Below, one piece after another: positions 55,574-64,000 of a stretch of 64,000 bases of DNA. Positions within the stretch are counted from its first letter, which is position 1. Each line of letters begins with the position of its first letter. The notes under the pieces are model-generated. The model was not told where the DNA came from. It worked only from the letters and a program-made list of their open reading frames with translations, and ran no database searches. The stretch lies in assembly GCF_902506425.1 (NCBI RefSeq), contig NZ_LR732469.1, positions 713,085 through 777,084 of the forward strand, in the 5' to 3' direction. This DNA comes from Novosphingobium sp. 9U (GTDB lineage Bacteria; Pseudomonadota; Alphaproteobacteria; Sphingomonadales; Sphingomonadaceae). Made by a program: the position numbers and the translations under genes.

Positions 55574-57565
55574 ATGAAAGCTTCCCTCATCGCGCTCGCC
55601 ATCGCGAGTGCGTCCGCCACCCCTGCCTTCGCCGAAGAGGCCAAGGACCCCACCATCATCGTCACCGGCCACGCCGCTGCCGACGCCGCCGAAGCGCGCG
55701 TGCGCCAGACGCCCGGCGGCGCGGATGTCGTCGGCTACCAGGACTATGCCGACAAGACCGTCGTCTCGCTGCGCGATACGCTGGCGTTCTCGCCCGGCGT
55801 CTACACGCAGCCGCGCTTCGGCCAGGAGGTGCGTATCTCCATCCGCGGCTCGGGCCTGTCGCGGGGCTTCCACATGCGCGGCCTGACGCTGTTGCAGGAC
55901 GGCATCCCGATCAACCTGGCCGACGATAACGGCGACTTCCAGGAACTGGAGCCGATCTTCTTCGACCACCTCGAAGTGTTCCGCGGCGCCAATGCGCTGC
56001 GCTTCGGTTCGGGCACATTGGGCGGCGCGATCAACGGCGTCACGCCCAGCGGCGATACGGCCAAGGGCGTCTACGCCCGCCTCGACGGCGGCTCATACGA
56101 CTTCCTGCGCGGGCTGGTCTCCGCCGGCTTCGGCGACGAGCGGGCGAGTGCCTGGGGCGCGCTGAGCGCCGACACCGGTGACGGCGACCGCGAGCACGCC
56201 AAACGTAACTCTCTGCGCGGGCACTTGAACGTCAAGCTCAAGCTGTCCGACACGGTGAGCACGCGCTTCTACGGCAGCGCCAACCACATCGTGCAGGAGC
56301 TGCCGGGCGCGCTGACCGAAGAGGTGGCGCTCACCCGGCCCAAGACCGGCAGCTTTGCGGGCGACCAGCACCGCAACATCGATTCGCTGCGGCTGCAGAA
56401 CCGCACCCGCTTCGATTGGGGCAGCACCAGCCTGGAGGCGGGCTTGTTCCTGAACTCCAAGCAGCTGTTCCACCCGATCCTCCAGGTCATCGACCAGAAG
56501 TCCGACGATTATGGCGCCTTCGCCCGGCTGGAGCATGACGATCAGGGGCCGTTCGCCTTCACGCTGGGCGGTGAGATCCGGCGTGGCAGCACGCGCGCGC
56601 GCCAGTACGTCAACGTCAACGGCCGCCGCGGTGCGCTGACTTTCGATGCCGACCAGGACGCGCGCACCGCCAACCTCTATGGCGAACTTCGCTTCCGCCC
56701 GATCGAGCACCTGACGCTCATCGCGGGCGGCATCTACGCCGATGGCTGGCGGGCGCGGCAGGTGAACGTCTCCACGGCACCCGCGCAAGACGGCCGCGTC
56801 AGCTTCGACGAGTTCTCGCCCAAGTTCGGCGTGCTGTTCGAGCCGGTACCGGATGTGCAGCTCTATGCCAACTACAGCCGCTCGGCCGAGTTCCCGGGCT
56901 TTGGGGAGGTGTTCCAAACGGTGGGCACCACCAGCACCTTCATTGGCGCGATCCGCCCGCAGCGGGCGTGGACGGCGGAGATCGGAACCCGCGGCAAGCA
57001 CGGCGCGCTCGGCTGGGACGTGTCGCTCTACCGCGCCACGATCAAGGGAGAGCTGCTCCAGTACAACGTCGACGTGAACGGGGGCATACCGGCCTCGACG
57101 TTCAACGCCGACCGCACGCTGCACCAGGGCGTCGAGGCTGGCCTGACGCTCGACGCCACCACGTGGCTGCGGCTGCGCCAGACCTGGCAGTACTCGGACT
57201 TCCGCTTCCGAGCCGACGCGGCGTTCGGGGACAACCGCTTGCCGGTGGTCCCGCACCATGTCCTGCGCACCGAGCTTCGGCTCGGCGGCGAGGCGCTGCA
57301 CGTCGCGCCGAACCTGGAGTGGGTGCCGCAAGGTGCCTTCGCCGACTATGCCAACACGCACCGGACCGGCGGGTATGCTTTGCTGGGAGTCACTGCAGCG
57401 GCGCCGCTGCTGGAGGGGGTCGACGTGTTCGTCGACGCGCGCAATCTCACGGGAAAGAAGGCGGTGGGCGACATCTCCGCCACGTTGCGGGCGACCGCGG
57501 CCTCGGCGATCTACTACCCGGCGGAGCGGCGCGCAATCTACGGCGGAGTGCGCGCACGGTTCTGA
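55574..57565 (+). CDS. TonB-dependent outer-membrane receptor
   Basis: About 663 residues. A signal peptide (LIALAIASASATPAFAEEA) is followed by a TonB-box-like PTIIVTG. The plug domain has VVSLRDTLAFSPGVYTQPRF, RISIRGSGLSRGFHMRGLTL and QDGIPINLADDNGDFQELEP, and a 22-strand barrel ends in an aromatic residue (VRARF). The plug is of the ferric-siderophore/citrate style. The substrate is not determined: the adjacent DUF2946 gene hints at copper, while the plug resembles iron receptors. ATG 55574 was chosen for the signal peptide. Confidence 0.93.
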   Translation: MKASLIALAIASASATPAFAEEAKDPTIIVTGHAAADAAEARVRQTPGGADVVGYQDYADKTVVSLRDTLAFSPGVYTQPRFGQEVRISIRGSGLSRGFHMRGLTLLQDGIPINLADDNGDFQELEPIFFDHLEVFRGANALRFGSGTLGGAINGVTPSGDTAKGVYARLDGGSYDFLRGLVSAGFGDERASAWGALSADTGDGDREHAKRNSLRGHLNVKLKLSDTVSTRFYGSANHIVQELPGALTEEVALTRPKTGSFAGDQHRNIDSLRLQNRTRFDWGSTSLEAGLFLNSKQLFHPILQVIDQKSDDYGAFARLEHDDQGPFAFTLGGEIRRGSTRARQYVNVNGRRGALTFDADQDARTANLYGELRFRPIEHLTLIAGGIYADGWRARQVNVSTAPAQDGRVSFDEFSPKFGVLFEPVPDVQLYANYSRSAEFPGFGEVFQTVGTTSTFIGAIRPQRAWTAEIGTRGKHGALGWDVSLYRATIKGELLQYNVDVNGGIPASTFNADRTLHQGVEAGLTLDATTWLRLRQTWQYSDFRFRADAAFGDNRLPVVPHHVLRTELRLGGEALHVAPNLEWVPQGAFADYANTHRTGGYALLGVTAAAPLLEGVDVFVDARNLTGKKAVGDISATLRATAASAIYYPAERRAIYGGVRARF

Positions 57566-57661
57566 GCGCGCTGATTGCCCTTCGGGGCTCGTCGAGCTTG
57601 GGAACCAGGGCTGCCGCAAGGTCGTTTGATGTGAGAACACATAGCGAACGATGGAGCGGAC

Positions 57662-57886
57662 ATGTCCGAAGAACTGCACAATCCCAAACTCGACGAGCAC
57701 CCCGGTTCGAATGCCGAGAAAGATCCGGACAACTGGGTCTCCGGTCACGATCCGATGACGGGCGCCCAGGCGTCCTATCTGACCACCCTGTGTGGGGAGG
57801 CCAAGATCGACCCGCCCTCGGCGGATCTGAACAAGGCCGATGCTTCGAAGATGATCGATGAGCTGAAGCAGAAGCTGGGGCATTGA
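57662..57886 (+). CDS. DUF3072 family small protein
   Basis: A 74-residue acidic protein with an N-terminal DPDNWVSGHDPMTGAQASYL, matching DUF3072 proteins where (M)TxxQxxYLxTL recurs, and a C-terminal helix KADASKMIDELKQKLGH. A GGAG lies shortly upstream. Cytoplasmic and single-gene; function unknown. Confidence 0.85.
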   Translation: MSEELHNPKLDEHPGSNAEKDPDNWVSGHDPMTGAQASYLTTLCGEAKIDPPSADLNKADASKMIDELKQKLGH

Positions 57887-57897
57887 GATCGGCGCCG

Positions 57898-58010
57898 ACG
57901 TCGTCCCGGCCTTGACCCGGGACCGGTTTCGCCAGTGACGAACCTTGCAGCGGGAAGCTGGGGAGATCGGGGGGCGGCGGACCGGATTTCGGTCAAGCCC
58001 GAGACGACGT
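57898..58010. repeat. Intergenic inverted-repeat element (CCCGG...TCAAGCCCG type)
   Basis: ACGTCGTCCCGGCCTTGACC at the left end and GGTCAAGCCCGAGACGACGT at the right end are nearly perfect reverse complements (two mismatches at CGG/CGA level), enclosing about 70 nt with a further CGGGACCGG / CCGG pairing. Related in core sequence to 38196-38284. It fills the gap between convergent genes. Confidence 0.7.
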
Positions 58011-58018
58011 CAGTCTGC

Positions 58019-60070
58019 CTATGCTCCGGCTTTCCGCTGCTGTGACTTGTCTGCCAAGGTCGAGGGCGTGAGCACTTGGGGCAGCTTCTCCGGCGCGCCT
58101 GTGCCCGCCGGATACCACACGTAGAGCGGCACGCCCGCCGCGCCTTGTGCGGTCAGGTAGCGGGTGATCGCCGGATCGCGGCGTGTCCAATCGCCACGCA
58201 GCACGACCACGCCGGCCTTTTCGAACGCGGCGCGGGTCTGCTCGCGCTCGATGGCGACTTCCTCGTTGACCTTGCAGGTGAGACACCAGTCGGCGGTGAA
58301 CCATGCGAATACTGGTTTGCCGGAGGTGCGCGCCTGCGCCAGTGCGGCCTCGCTAAAGGGCTGGACTTGAAGGATGCTCTCACCCGCAGCGCCTGGCTCG
58401 CGTTCGCTAAGCGGCAAGACGATCACGGCCACCGCTGCCAGCACGGCGAGACCCGCTCCCGTAGGTCGGATCGCCGGTCGGCCCTGGCGTTGGCGGCGTC
58501 CGGCGAGGGCGAGCAGGGCCACGAGCAACCCCGCCAGCAACACAGCTGCCAACGCGAACCAAGGTCCGGCGATGCGGCTGGCGAGCCATGCGAGCGCCAG
58601 CGCGGTCGCGCCCATCGGCAGCGCCATCCAGCGGCGGAAGGTGTTCATCCACGCGCCCGGACGCGGCATACGGCGGCGCAGGGCCGGGACGAAAGCGATC
58701 GCCAGGAAGGGCAGGGCAATCCCCAAGCCCAAGGCGGCGAACAGCGTCAGGGCGGGCACCAAGGGCAGCAACAACGCGGCGCCCATTGCGGTCGCCATGA
58801 AAGGCCCGGTGCACGGCGTCGCCACGAAAGCGGCGAGAAGTCCGGTAGCGAACGCGCCCTGCGGCGACCCGCTGCTGGCAAAGCCCGGCACGACGAACTC
58901 ATAGAGCCCCAGCAAGTTCGCCGTGATCGCACAAGCCAGCAGCAGCAATGCGGCGATCACCGCGGGTTCTTGCAGCTGGAAGGCCCAGCCGACTTGCTCA
59001 CCCGTCGCACGCAAGGCGAGCAGGACGGCGCCCAGTCCCAGGCAGGCGAGCACGACCCCAGCTGTGTAAGCGAGGCCCTCGCCGCGTGCCTGCGCTTCGC
59101 TCTCGCCGGCGCGGGCGAGGCTGATGGCCTTGAGGCTTAGGATCGGGAAGACGCATGGCATGATGTTCAGCAGCAGCCCGCCCGCCAGTGCGCCAAGCAG
59201 CAGCCATGGCAAGGCGGGCAGATCGCTGCCGCCCGCGCTTCCCAGCGCAGTGCCGCCGTCGGGTACCGTTCCGGGCGTGGCGGTGAAGGCGATGCCGTTG
59301 CCCTCTGCGTCGAGGCGCAGGACGGCGTCGATGGTGGTTGGCGAGGCCGGTGCGAACTTCGCGCGCGGAATGCTGACGATCAGGGTGTCGCCATCGCGCG
59401 CGAACCGCTGGGGCGCGGCGTAGTCGACCAGCTTGTCCTGGACCACGAACAGGTGCGGCTCAGCCAGCGGTGCCGCAGCCGGCAGCGGGATGGCGAGACG
59501 GACGGTCGCGGCATCGAGTGCGAATTTCGCCGGCGAGCCGAGCGGCGCGGGGAGGCGGCGCGTCCATTCCTCGAACCGGCGCGCCTCGCCGCCGGCGCCG
59601 ACCACGACCTGAGTAGCGAGCTCGGCCGTCTCGGGCACGCAGAGCTGCTGGGTGCAGGCCAGCCACTGTGCCTTGACCCGCACCGGCAGGCTCGCTCCAG
59701 CCTTGGCGCCAGCGGGCGCGAAGAAGGGCACCAGTACGGCGTACTCCTTCTCGTAGACGTGGTTCATCAGGCCCGAGACCAGCAAGGTCTGGGGCACCGG
59801 ATATTGCGGCTCGCCCGTCTTGGCGCCGCTCGGTAGCGACCAGCCGAGTTGCATGCCCAGGCCCGCATCGCCTGGATTGCGCCAGTAACCGTGCCAGCCG
59901 CGGTCGGGCCGCATGCGGATCGCCAGCTGGATTTCGCCGTTCGGCAGAGCAGGTCCGGCGACGAGTTCGGCGGCGATGTGATTGGGCGCAGCGTGAGCCG
60001 TGCCTGGCGCCAGCAGGATCGCCAGCGCCTGCCATAGAACCGCAACAAGCAGCGCATAGCGCCGCGCCAT
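58019..60070 (-). CDS. Protein-disulfide reductase, DsbD/ScsB-like
   Basis: About 683 residues in three parts. A signal peptide is followed by a periplasmic N-terminal domain (ScsB-type, with LACTQQLCVPETAEL supplying a Cys pair). The CcdA/DsbD membrane domain has one essential Cys in NIMPCVFPILSLKA and another in VATPCTGPFMATAMG. A C-terminal thioredoxin domain carries FTADWCLTCKVNEE. Electrons from cytoplasmic thioredoxin would pass through the membrane domain to periplasmic targets. ATG 60070 gives a clean signal peptide; ATG 60145, with GAGG upstream, is an alternative adding 25 basic residues. Divergent from the phosphatase gene. Confidence 0.93.
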   Translation of the reverse strand: MARRYALLVAVLWQALAILLAPGTAHAAPNHIAAELVAGPALPNGEIQLAIRMRPDRGWHGYWRNPGDAGLGMQLGWSLPSGAKTGEPQYPVPQTLLVSGLMNHVYEKEYAVLVPFFAPAGAKAGASLPVRVKAQWLACTQQLCVPETAELATQVVVGAGGEARRFEEWTRRLPAPLGSPAKFALDAATVRLAIPLPAAAPLAEPHLFVVQDKLVDYAAPQRFARDGDTLIVSIPRAKFAPASPTTIDAVLRLDAEGNGIAFTATPGTVPDGGTALGSAGGSDLPALPWLLLGALAGGLLLNIMPCVFPILSLKAISLARAGESEAQARGEGLAYTAGVVLACLGLGAVLLALRATGEQVGWAFQLQEPAVIAALLLLACAITANLLGLYEFVVPGFASSGSPQGAFATGLLAAFVATPCTGPFMATAMGAALLLPLVPALTLFAALGLGIALPFLAIAFVPALRRRMPRPGAWMNTFRRWMALPMGATALALAWLASRIAGPWFALAAVLLAGLLVALLALAGRRQRQGRPAIRPTGAGLAVLAAVAVIVLPLSEREPGAAGESILQVQPFSEAALAQARTSGKPVFAWFTADWCLTCKVNEEVAIEREQTRAAFEKAGVVVLRGDWTRRDPAITRYLTAQGAAGVPLYVWYPAGTGAPEKLPQVLTPSTLADKSQQRKAGA

Positions 60071-60191
60071 CGCCGACCGGTTGATCGGCCTCAGGCAGGT
60101 CCATCGCGGACGGAGTGGCTTGCGCGTCGGCGGCATTGCGGTCATCGACGCCTCTGCTCCTTTCGCCAGGACAATTCAAGGAATCCTACCC

Positions 60192-61859
60192 ATGCGTGCT
60201 GCGCGTACTGCCTTTGCTTCGCTCGCTTCCGCTCTGGCGCTGACGGTTGCGCTGCCCTCGGTGGCGCAGGACGCGCCGCCACCTCCGGCCGCGACGCCCG
60301 CTCCCGCGCCCAAGCCGCGGCTGATCCTGGCGATCTCGATCGACCAGTTCTCCGCCGATCTGTTCGCCCAGTATCGCGAGCACTTCACCGGAGGCTTCGC
60401 GCGGCTGCTGACGGGCGCGGTGTTCCCGCAAGGCTTCCAGTCGCACGCCGCGACGGAGACCTGCCCGGGTCACTCGACGCTGCTGACCGGCGTGCACCCG
60501 TCGCGCACCGGGATCATCGCCAACAACTGGTACGACGCGAAGCTGGGCCGTGAGGTCTATTGCGCCGAGAACGAGCGCGATCCCAAGAGCACGGCGAAGG
60601 AGCCGGTCGTCTCCGACTGGCACTTGAAGGCGCCCACGCTAGGCGACCTGATGAAACGCGCGAACCCGGCGGCGCTGAACGTCGCGGTTTCCGCCAAGGA
60701 CCGCGCTGCGGTGATGATGAGCGGGCACGATGCCGATGCTGCCTACTGGTGGCTGGGCAAGGGCTTCACCACCTACCAGGGCCGCCAGGTCTCGGCCGCC
60801 GCCCAGGCGCAGAATGTGGTCACCGACAAGCTGATCGATGCCGGCGCGCCTGCATTCGCGCTGCCGCAATGGTGCGAGAAGTTGGACCGCGCTGTGCCGA
60901 TCAAGGACTTCACCATCGGCACCTACCGCTTCCCGCAAAAGGCCGGCGACTACAAGAGCTTCGGCCGCACCCCGCGGATCGATGCCGCCACCGGCGAGCT
61001 GGCGGTGCGCCTGGTCGACGAGATGGCCCTCGGCAAGGATGATGTCACCGACGTGCTCTCCGTCAGCTTCTCGGCGACCGATTACGTTGGGCACGCTTAT
61101 GGCACAGAAGGCGCCGAGATGTGCATCCAGCTGGCGCAGCTCGACCAGACGCTGGGCCGCCTGTTCGCCGAGCTCGACAAGCGGGGGATCGACTACCTGG
61201 CCGTGCTCAGCGCCGATCACGGCGGCGTCGATGCGCCCGAGCGGTTGAAGCTGCAGGGCTTCGCGGACGCGCAGCGGATCGACCCGGCGCTCACCGCCGA
61301 GCAGCTCTCCGCCGCCGTTTCGAAGGACACGCGCGTCACCGCCGAGTCGGGCCAACTGCTTAATGGTGCGGGTGCCTCGGGCGACATCTGGTTCGCTCCC
61401 GGTCTGACATCGGCGCAGCGCAAGAAGGTCACCGCTGCGTTGCTTAAGCGGCTGTCGGCGCATCCGCAGATCGCTGCGGCTTACGATGCCAAGACGATTG
61501 CCCAAGTGCCGGTGCCCCAGGGCAATCCGCAGGACTGGACGATGGAGCAGCGCGTGCGCGCCTCCTTCGATCCGGAGCGTTCGGGCCAGGTGCTGATGAT
61601 GACCAAGCGCGGCGTAGTGCCGGGCGATCCGACGCCAAGCTACACCGCCACGCACGGCAGCCCGTGGGACTACGATCGGCGCGTGCCGATGCTCTTCTGG
61701 CGCAGAGGCATGGTGGGATTCGAGCAGCCCATTCCGGTCGAGACCATCGACATTGCGCCGACGCTGGCAGGTGTGATCGGCCTGACCGAGCCGGCGGGCA
61801 CCTGGGACGGGCGGTGTCTCGACATCGACGGCTCTGGGGCCGATACGTGCGGGCGATGA
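60192..61859 (+). CDS. Alkaline phosphatase family protein, PafA-like
   Basis: About 555 residues with a signal peptide (LASALALTVALPSVAQ) and Pro-rich linker. The catalytic domain of the nucleotide pyrophosphatase/PafA group has a first metal Asp in LAISIDQFSAD and a Thr nucleophile in SHAATETCPGHSTLLTG. Zn ligands are seen in SFSATDYVGHAYG and LSADHGGVDAPE and late in ATHGSPWDYDRRVPM. The Thr nucleophile fits the PafA/SPAP type described from Elizabethkingia and Sphingomonas, a phosphate-insensitive periplasmic phosphomonoesterase. AAGGA precedes ATG 60192. The stop overlaps the next gene. Confidence 0.9.
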   Translation: MRAARTAFASLASALALTVALPSVAQDAPPPPAATPAPAPKPRLILAISIDQFSADLFAQYREHFTGGFARLLTGAVFPQGFQSHAATETCPGHSTLLTGVHPSRTGIIANNWYDAKLGREVYCAENERDPKSTAKEPVVSDWHLKAPTLGDLMKRANPAALNVAVSAKDRAAVMMSGHDADAAYWWLGKGFTTYQGRQVSAAAQAQNVVTDKLIDAGAPAFALPQWCEKLDRAVPIKDFTIGTYRFPQKAGDYKSFGRTPRIDAATGELAVRLVDEMALGKDDVTDVLSVSFSATDYVGHAYGTEGAEMCIQLAQLDQTLGRLFAELDKRGIDYLAVLSADHGGVDAPERLKLQGFADAQRIDPALTAEQLSAAVSKDTRVTAESGQLLNGAGASGDIWFAPGLTSAQRKKVTAALLKRLSAHPQIAAAYDAKTIAQVPVPQGNPQDWTMEQRVRASFDPERSGQVLMMTKRGVVPGDPTPSYTATHGSPWDYDRRVPMLFWRRGMVGFEQPIPVETIDIAPTLAGVIGLTEPAGTWDGRCLDIDGSGADTCGR

Positions 61860-63106
61860 ACGCAGAGTCGAATAGCAACACACCTGCGGCGAACTTTGAG
61901 CGCCGCGACCTCGTGATCCTGGGCGGCGGGCTCGTCGGCATGACCCTGGCGCTCGCCGCGGCACGCCAGGGTCTGACCAGCCACGTCGTCGACCGCGCCA
62001 CCCCCGCCGAACTGACGGCGGAAGGCGCAGATGGGCGCGCCTCGGCGATCTCGACTGCCAGCTGGAACCTGTTCACCAACATCGGCGTCGCCCCGCGCCT
62101 CGATGCCCTGGGTTGCCCGATCGAAGCAATTGCGGTGACCGATGGCATGAAGCCCGGCCGCATCGACTTTCGCCCGACGCCGGACGAGGGCACGCTCGGC
62201 CGCATGTTCGCCAACCGCGACTTGCGGCTCGCGCTGTTCGAAGCGGGCGCGGCGGAGCCGGCCATCGCTTGGCACACCGGCGCCACCGTCGTGCGGCGAG
62301 AGCGTGGGCCGTACGGCGTCGAAGTCGAACTGGCGGATGGCACGCTGCTCGCCGGCAGTCTCCTGGTCGCTGCCGAAGGCCGCCAGTCGCCCACCCGCGA
62401 CGAGGCCGGGTTCGCCTATGCCAAATGGGACTACCAGCACCGCGCCATCGTCACCGGGCTGACGCATGAGAAGCCACACGAGGGTGTCGCCTGGGAAATC
62501 TTCTACCCCGATGGCCCGTTCGCGCTGCTGCCGCTGCTCGACTTGCCCGATGGTCGCCATCGCTCGGCGCTGGTCTGGACTGTCGCCGAAAAGGACGCCG
62601 CGGCCATTACCAAGCTGCCCGACGCGGTGTTCCGCAGCGAGGTCGCGGCCAAGATGCACCATGTGTTCGGCCGCATCGAGCTGGCCGCCCCGCGCATGTC
62701 CTACCCCTTGCGCTTCCACCACGCGGCGCGCGTGACCGAAGAGCGGCTGGTGGTGATCGGCGATGCCGCCCACGGCATGCACCCGATTGCCGGACAGGGC
62801 CTCAACCTGGGCCTGCGCGATGTCGGCGCGCTGGTGGAGGTGCTGGGCGAGGGCGCGCGGCTCGGCCTCGATCCGGGCGATGCGCAAGTGCTCGCGCGGT
62901 ACGAGAAGTGGCGCAGTCTCGATGCGTTCATGGTGATGTCGGTGACGGACGGGTTGAACCGGCTGTTCGGTATTCCCGGGCGTCTGCCTTCGGCGGCGCG
63001 CCGGCTCGGTATGGGCGCGGTGCAGCGTCTGCCGGTGCTGAAGCGCTTCTTCATGGACGAGGCGCGGGGCGTCTCGGGCAAGCTGCCGGAGTTGTTACAG
63101 GGTTAG
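61856..63106 (+). CDS. UbiH/UbiF/VisC/COQ6-family FAD monooxygenase (ubiquinone hydroxylase)
   Basis: About 416 residues. N-terminal Rossmann motif DLVILGGGLVGMTLALAAARQ, DGRASAIS (the DGR motif with alternative start of the flavin site), middle LLVAAEGRQSPTRDEAG, and the C-terminal GD motif VVIGDAAHGMHPIAGQGLNLGLRD. These are typical of ring hydroxylases in ubiquinone synthesis. Which ring position it hydroxylates cannot be told. The start shares ATGA with the phosphatase stop, an odd functional pairing that may be purely positional. Confidence 0.92.
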   Translation: MNAESNSNTPAANFERRDLVILGGGLVGMTLALAAARQGLTSHVVDRATPAELTAEGADGRASAISTASWNLFTNIGVAPRLDALGCPIEAIAVTDGMKPGRIDFRPTPDEGTLGRMFANRDLRLALFEAGAAEPAIAWHTGATVVRRERGPYGVEVELADGTLLAGSLLVAAEGRQSPTRDEAGFAYAKWDYQHRAIVTGLTHEKPHEGVAWEIFYPDGPFALLPLLDLPDGRHRSALVWTVAEKDAAAITKLPDAVFRSEVAAKMHHVFGRIELAAPRMSYPLRFHHAARVTEERLVVIGDAAHGMHPIAGQGLNLGLRDVGALVEVLGEGARLGLDPGDAQVLARYEKWRSLDAFMVMSVTDGLNRLFGIPGRLPSAARRLGMGAVQRLPVLKRFFMDEARGVSGKLPELLQG

Positions 63107-63157
63107 CCGTCCTTCCCGTCGCGGGGAGGACAAGCGAGGCCATCACGCGCACGATCC

Positions 63158-63297
63158 GATCCTCCCCTGAGGCGGAGGCGGCAGCCGCGCCAGCGGCTGA
63201 CGGAGGGGTGTCCACGCTGGCGGAGTCAGCGAGCGAGAGGGTTACACCCCTCCGTCACGCACTACGTGCGCGCCACCTCCCCTTACAGGGGAGGATC
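63158..63297. repeat. Long inverted-repeat intergenic element after the UbiH-like gene
   Basis: GATCCTCCCCTG (63158-63169) and CAGGGGAGGATC (63286-63297) are perfect outer arms. Inside, GACGGAGGGGTGT and ACACCCCTCCGTC form a second perfect pair around the centre near 63230, so most of the 140 nt can fold into one long hairpin. The same architecture and TCCTCCCC-type ends occur at 119-252. Confidence 0.75.
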
Positions 63298-63305
63298 TTG
63301 CAGCC

Positions 63306-63833
63306 TTAGGCTTTAACCTTCGCCTGAAAACTCTTGCGCAACTTCATCAGCTTCGGCGGGATCACTGCCAGGCAGTACGGATTGCGCTGGCCTTCGCCAT
63401 CCCAATACTCCTGGTGGTAGTCCTCTGCCGGGTACCACTTCGAGGCTTCCTCTATCGTCGTCACCACGCGCCCGCCATTGTCCTCGTTGGAGCGTGCGAT
63501 CGCCGCCTCGGCCTCGGCGCGCTGGGCATCATCCAAGGGGAAGATCGCCGAGCGGTACTGCGTCCCCACGTCGTTGCCCTGTCGGTTCAGCTGCGTCGGA
63601 TCGTGCGTGCCCATGAACACGTCGAGCAGATCGCCGTACGATAGCACTTCGGGGTCGAAGTTCACCTTGATCGCCTCGGCATGCCCGGTCGTCCCGGCGC
63701 AGACCTGCTTGTAGCTCGGGTTGTCGACCGCGCCGCCGATGTAGCCGCTCTCGACCGACTGCACGCCGATCACGTCGCGAAATACCGCCTCGGTGCACCA
63801 GAAGCACCCGCCTGCCACGATTGCCGTTTCCAT
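63306..63833 (-). CDS. msrA: Peptide-methionine (S)-S-oxide reductase
   Basis: MsrA repairs S-methionine sulfoxide in proteins. The 175-residue protein starts METAIVAGGCFWCTEAVF with the catalytic Cys in GCFWCTE, then GYIGGAVDNPSYKQVCAG, AEAIKVNFDP and EDYHQEYW. The C-terminus is basic (SFQAKVKA). No MsrB domain is fused. Its stop lies 8 nt from the repeat element. Confidence 0.96.
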   Translation of the reverse strand: METAIVAGGCFWCTEAVFRDVIGVQSVESGYIGGAVDNPSYKQVCAGTTGHAEAIKVNFDPEVLSYGDLLDVFMGTHDPTQLNRQGNDVGTQYRSAIFPLDDAQRAEAEAAIARSNEDNGGRVVTTIEEASKWYPAEDYHQEYWDGEGQRNPYCLAVIPPKLMKLRKSFQAKVKA

Positions 63834-63955
63834 GTGGTTCGTCGTCCTGTTGATGTCCTTGATCGAGGTCTAGATAGGAAGTCGCGCGCGCGCTTGCCAT
63901 GGCGGCTTATGCCACTAGCTTCGCTCCCGCCCTTCCCCCCTCTGGAGATTCGACC

Positions 63956-64000
63956 ATGCGCCGTGTCCTGCTCTCGCTCGCCACCGGCTTCGGCCTGTTG
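63956..64000 (+). CDS. Start of a probable exported protein, truncated by the window end
   Basis: TCTGGAGATTCGACC precedes ATG 63956 (GGAG about 8 nt upstream). The 15 visible codons read MRRVLLSLATGFGLL, a basic then hydrophobic signal-peptide-like start. Nothing more can be said of the product. Confidence 0.55.
   Translation, partial: MRRVLLSLATGFGLL

Overview
The window reads as one piece of a high-GC alphaproteobacterial chromosome, most likely a sphingomonad (Sphingomonadaceae; Novosphingobium or a close relative is my best guess). The basis is gene order and protein type: acpS-pdxJ-pyrE next to a ctaC-D-B-G-E cytochrome oxidase cluster, then SURF1, thrC and an rRNA-type methyltransferase; a lysR/pirin/nitroreductase trio; an exopolysaccharide locus with an XrtV-type accessory protein; and a glgP-B-C-A-X operon. 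No rRNA, tRNA, CRISPR array, insertion sequence or prophage was seen.

Layout. 1-1654 (minus): 5' end of acpS, pdxJ, pyrE. 1758-8151 (plus): aa3-type cytochrome c oxidase subunits and assembly factors (coxB, coxA, ctaB, a 38-residue membrane protein, ctaG, coxC, SURF1), with clear promoters and terminators. 8155-13871: a secreted protein of unknown function, thrC, a SAM methyltransferase, folB, a short Rossmann-like ORF, and moaA-moaD-moaE, mostly overlapping or nearly touching. 13887-16791: a lipoprotein, rplU-rpmA behind a structured leader, and two tandem GNAT acetyltransferases. 16813-19939: ygfZ and lysR facing pirin and a nitroreductase.

19940-25916 is the odd part. It has low coding density and holds broken pieces of an exopolysaccharide/exosortase locus: the last 54 codons of a polyprenyl glycosylphosphotransferase gene joined head-on to a 5'-truncated Wzz/BY-kinase gene, an intact XrtV-type accessory gene without a visible exosortase, a small membrane ORF, and a SleB-type cell-wall hydrolase that appears frameshifted. 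I read this as a decayed or rearranged surface-polysaccharide locus.

25917-30032 is a compact operon of HAD-UbiA fusion, GtrA, a DprE1-like FAD oxidase and a DprE2-like reductase. It is the same enzyme set that mycobacteria use to make decaprenyl-phosphate-arabinofuranose. 30232-35013 is the giant NAD-glutamate dehydrogenase. 35055-39965 is phenylalanine/tyrosine catabolism (an Lrp regulator divergent from phhA-hppD-VOC-maiA-fahA) without homogentisate dioxygenase. 40077-45484 holds a GNAT-nitrilase fusion, a GntR regulator, an SMP-30 lactonase divergent from a 2-hydroxyacid dehydrogenase, and a TetR regulator behind a perfect 30-bp palindrome. 45639-54869 is a tightly coupled glycogen operon (phosphorylase, branching enzyme, ADP-glucose pyrophosphorylase, synthase, debranching enzyme). 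55075-64000 holds a DUF2946 protein with a TonB receptor, a DUF3072 protein, a DsbD-like reductase divergent from a PafA-like phosphatase and a UbiH-like monooxygenase, msrA, and the first 15 codons of a further gene.

Several intergenic spaces carry inverted-repeat elements of at least two designs (119-252 and 63158-63297; 38196-38284 and 57898-58010). Starts were chosen from ribosome-binding sites, overlaps and family N-termini. All functional names come from recognising motifs by eye, without database searches.
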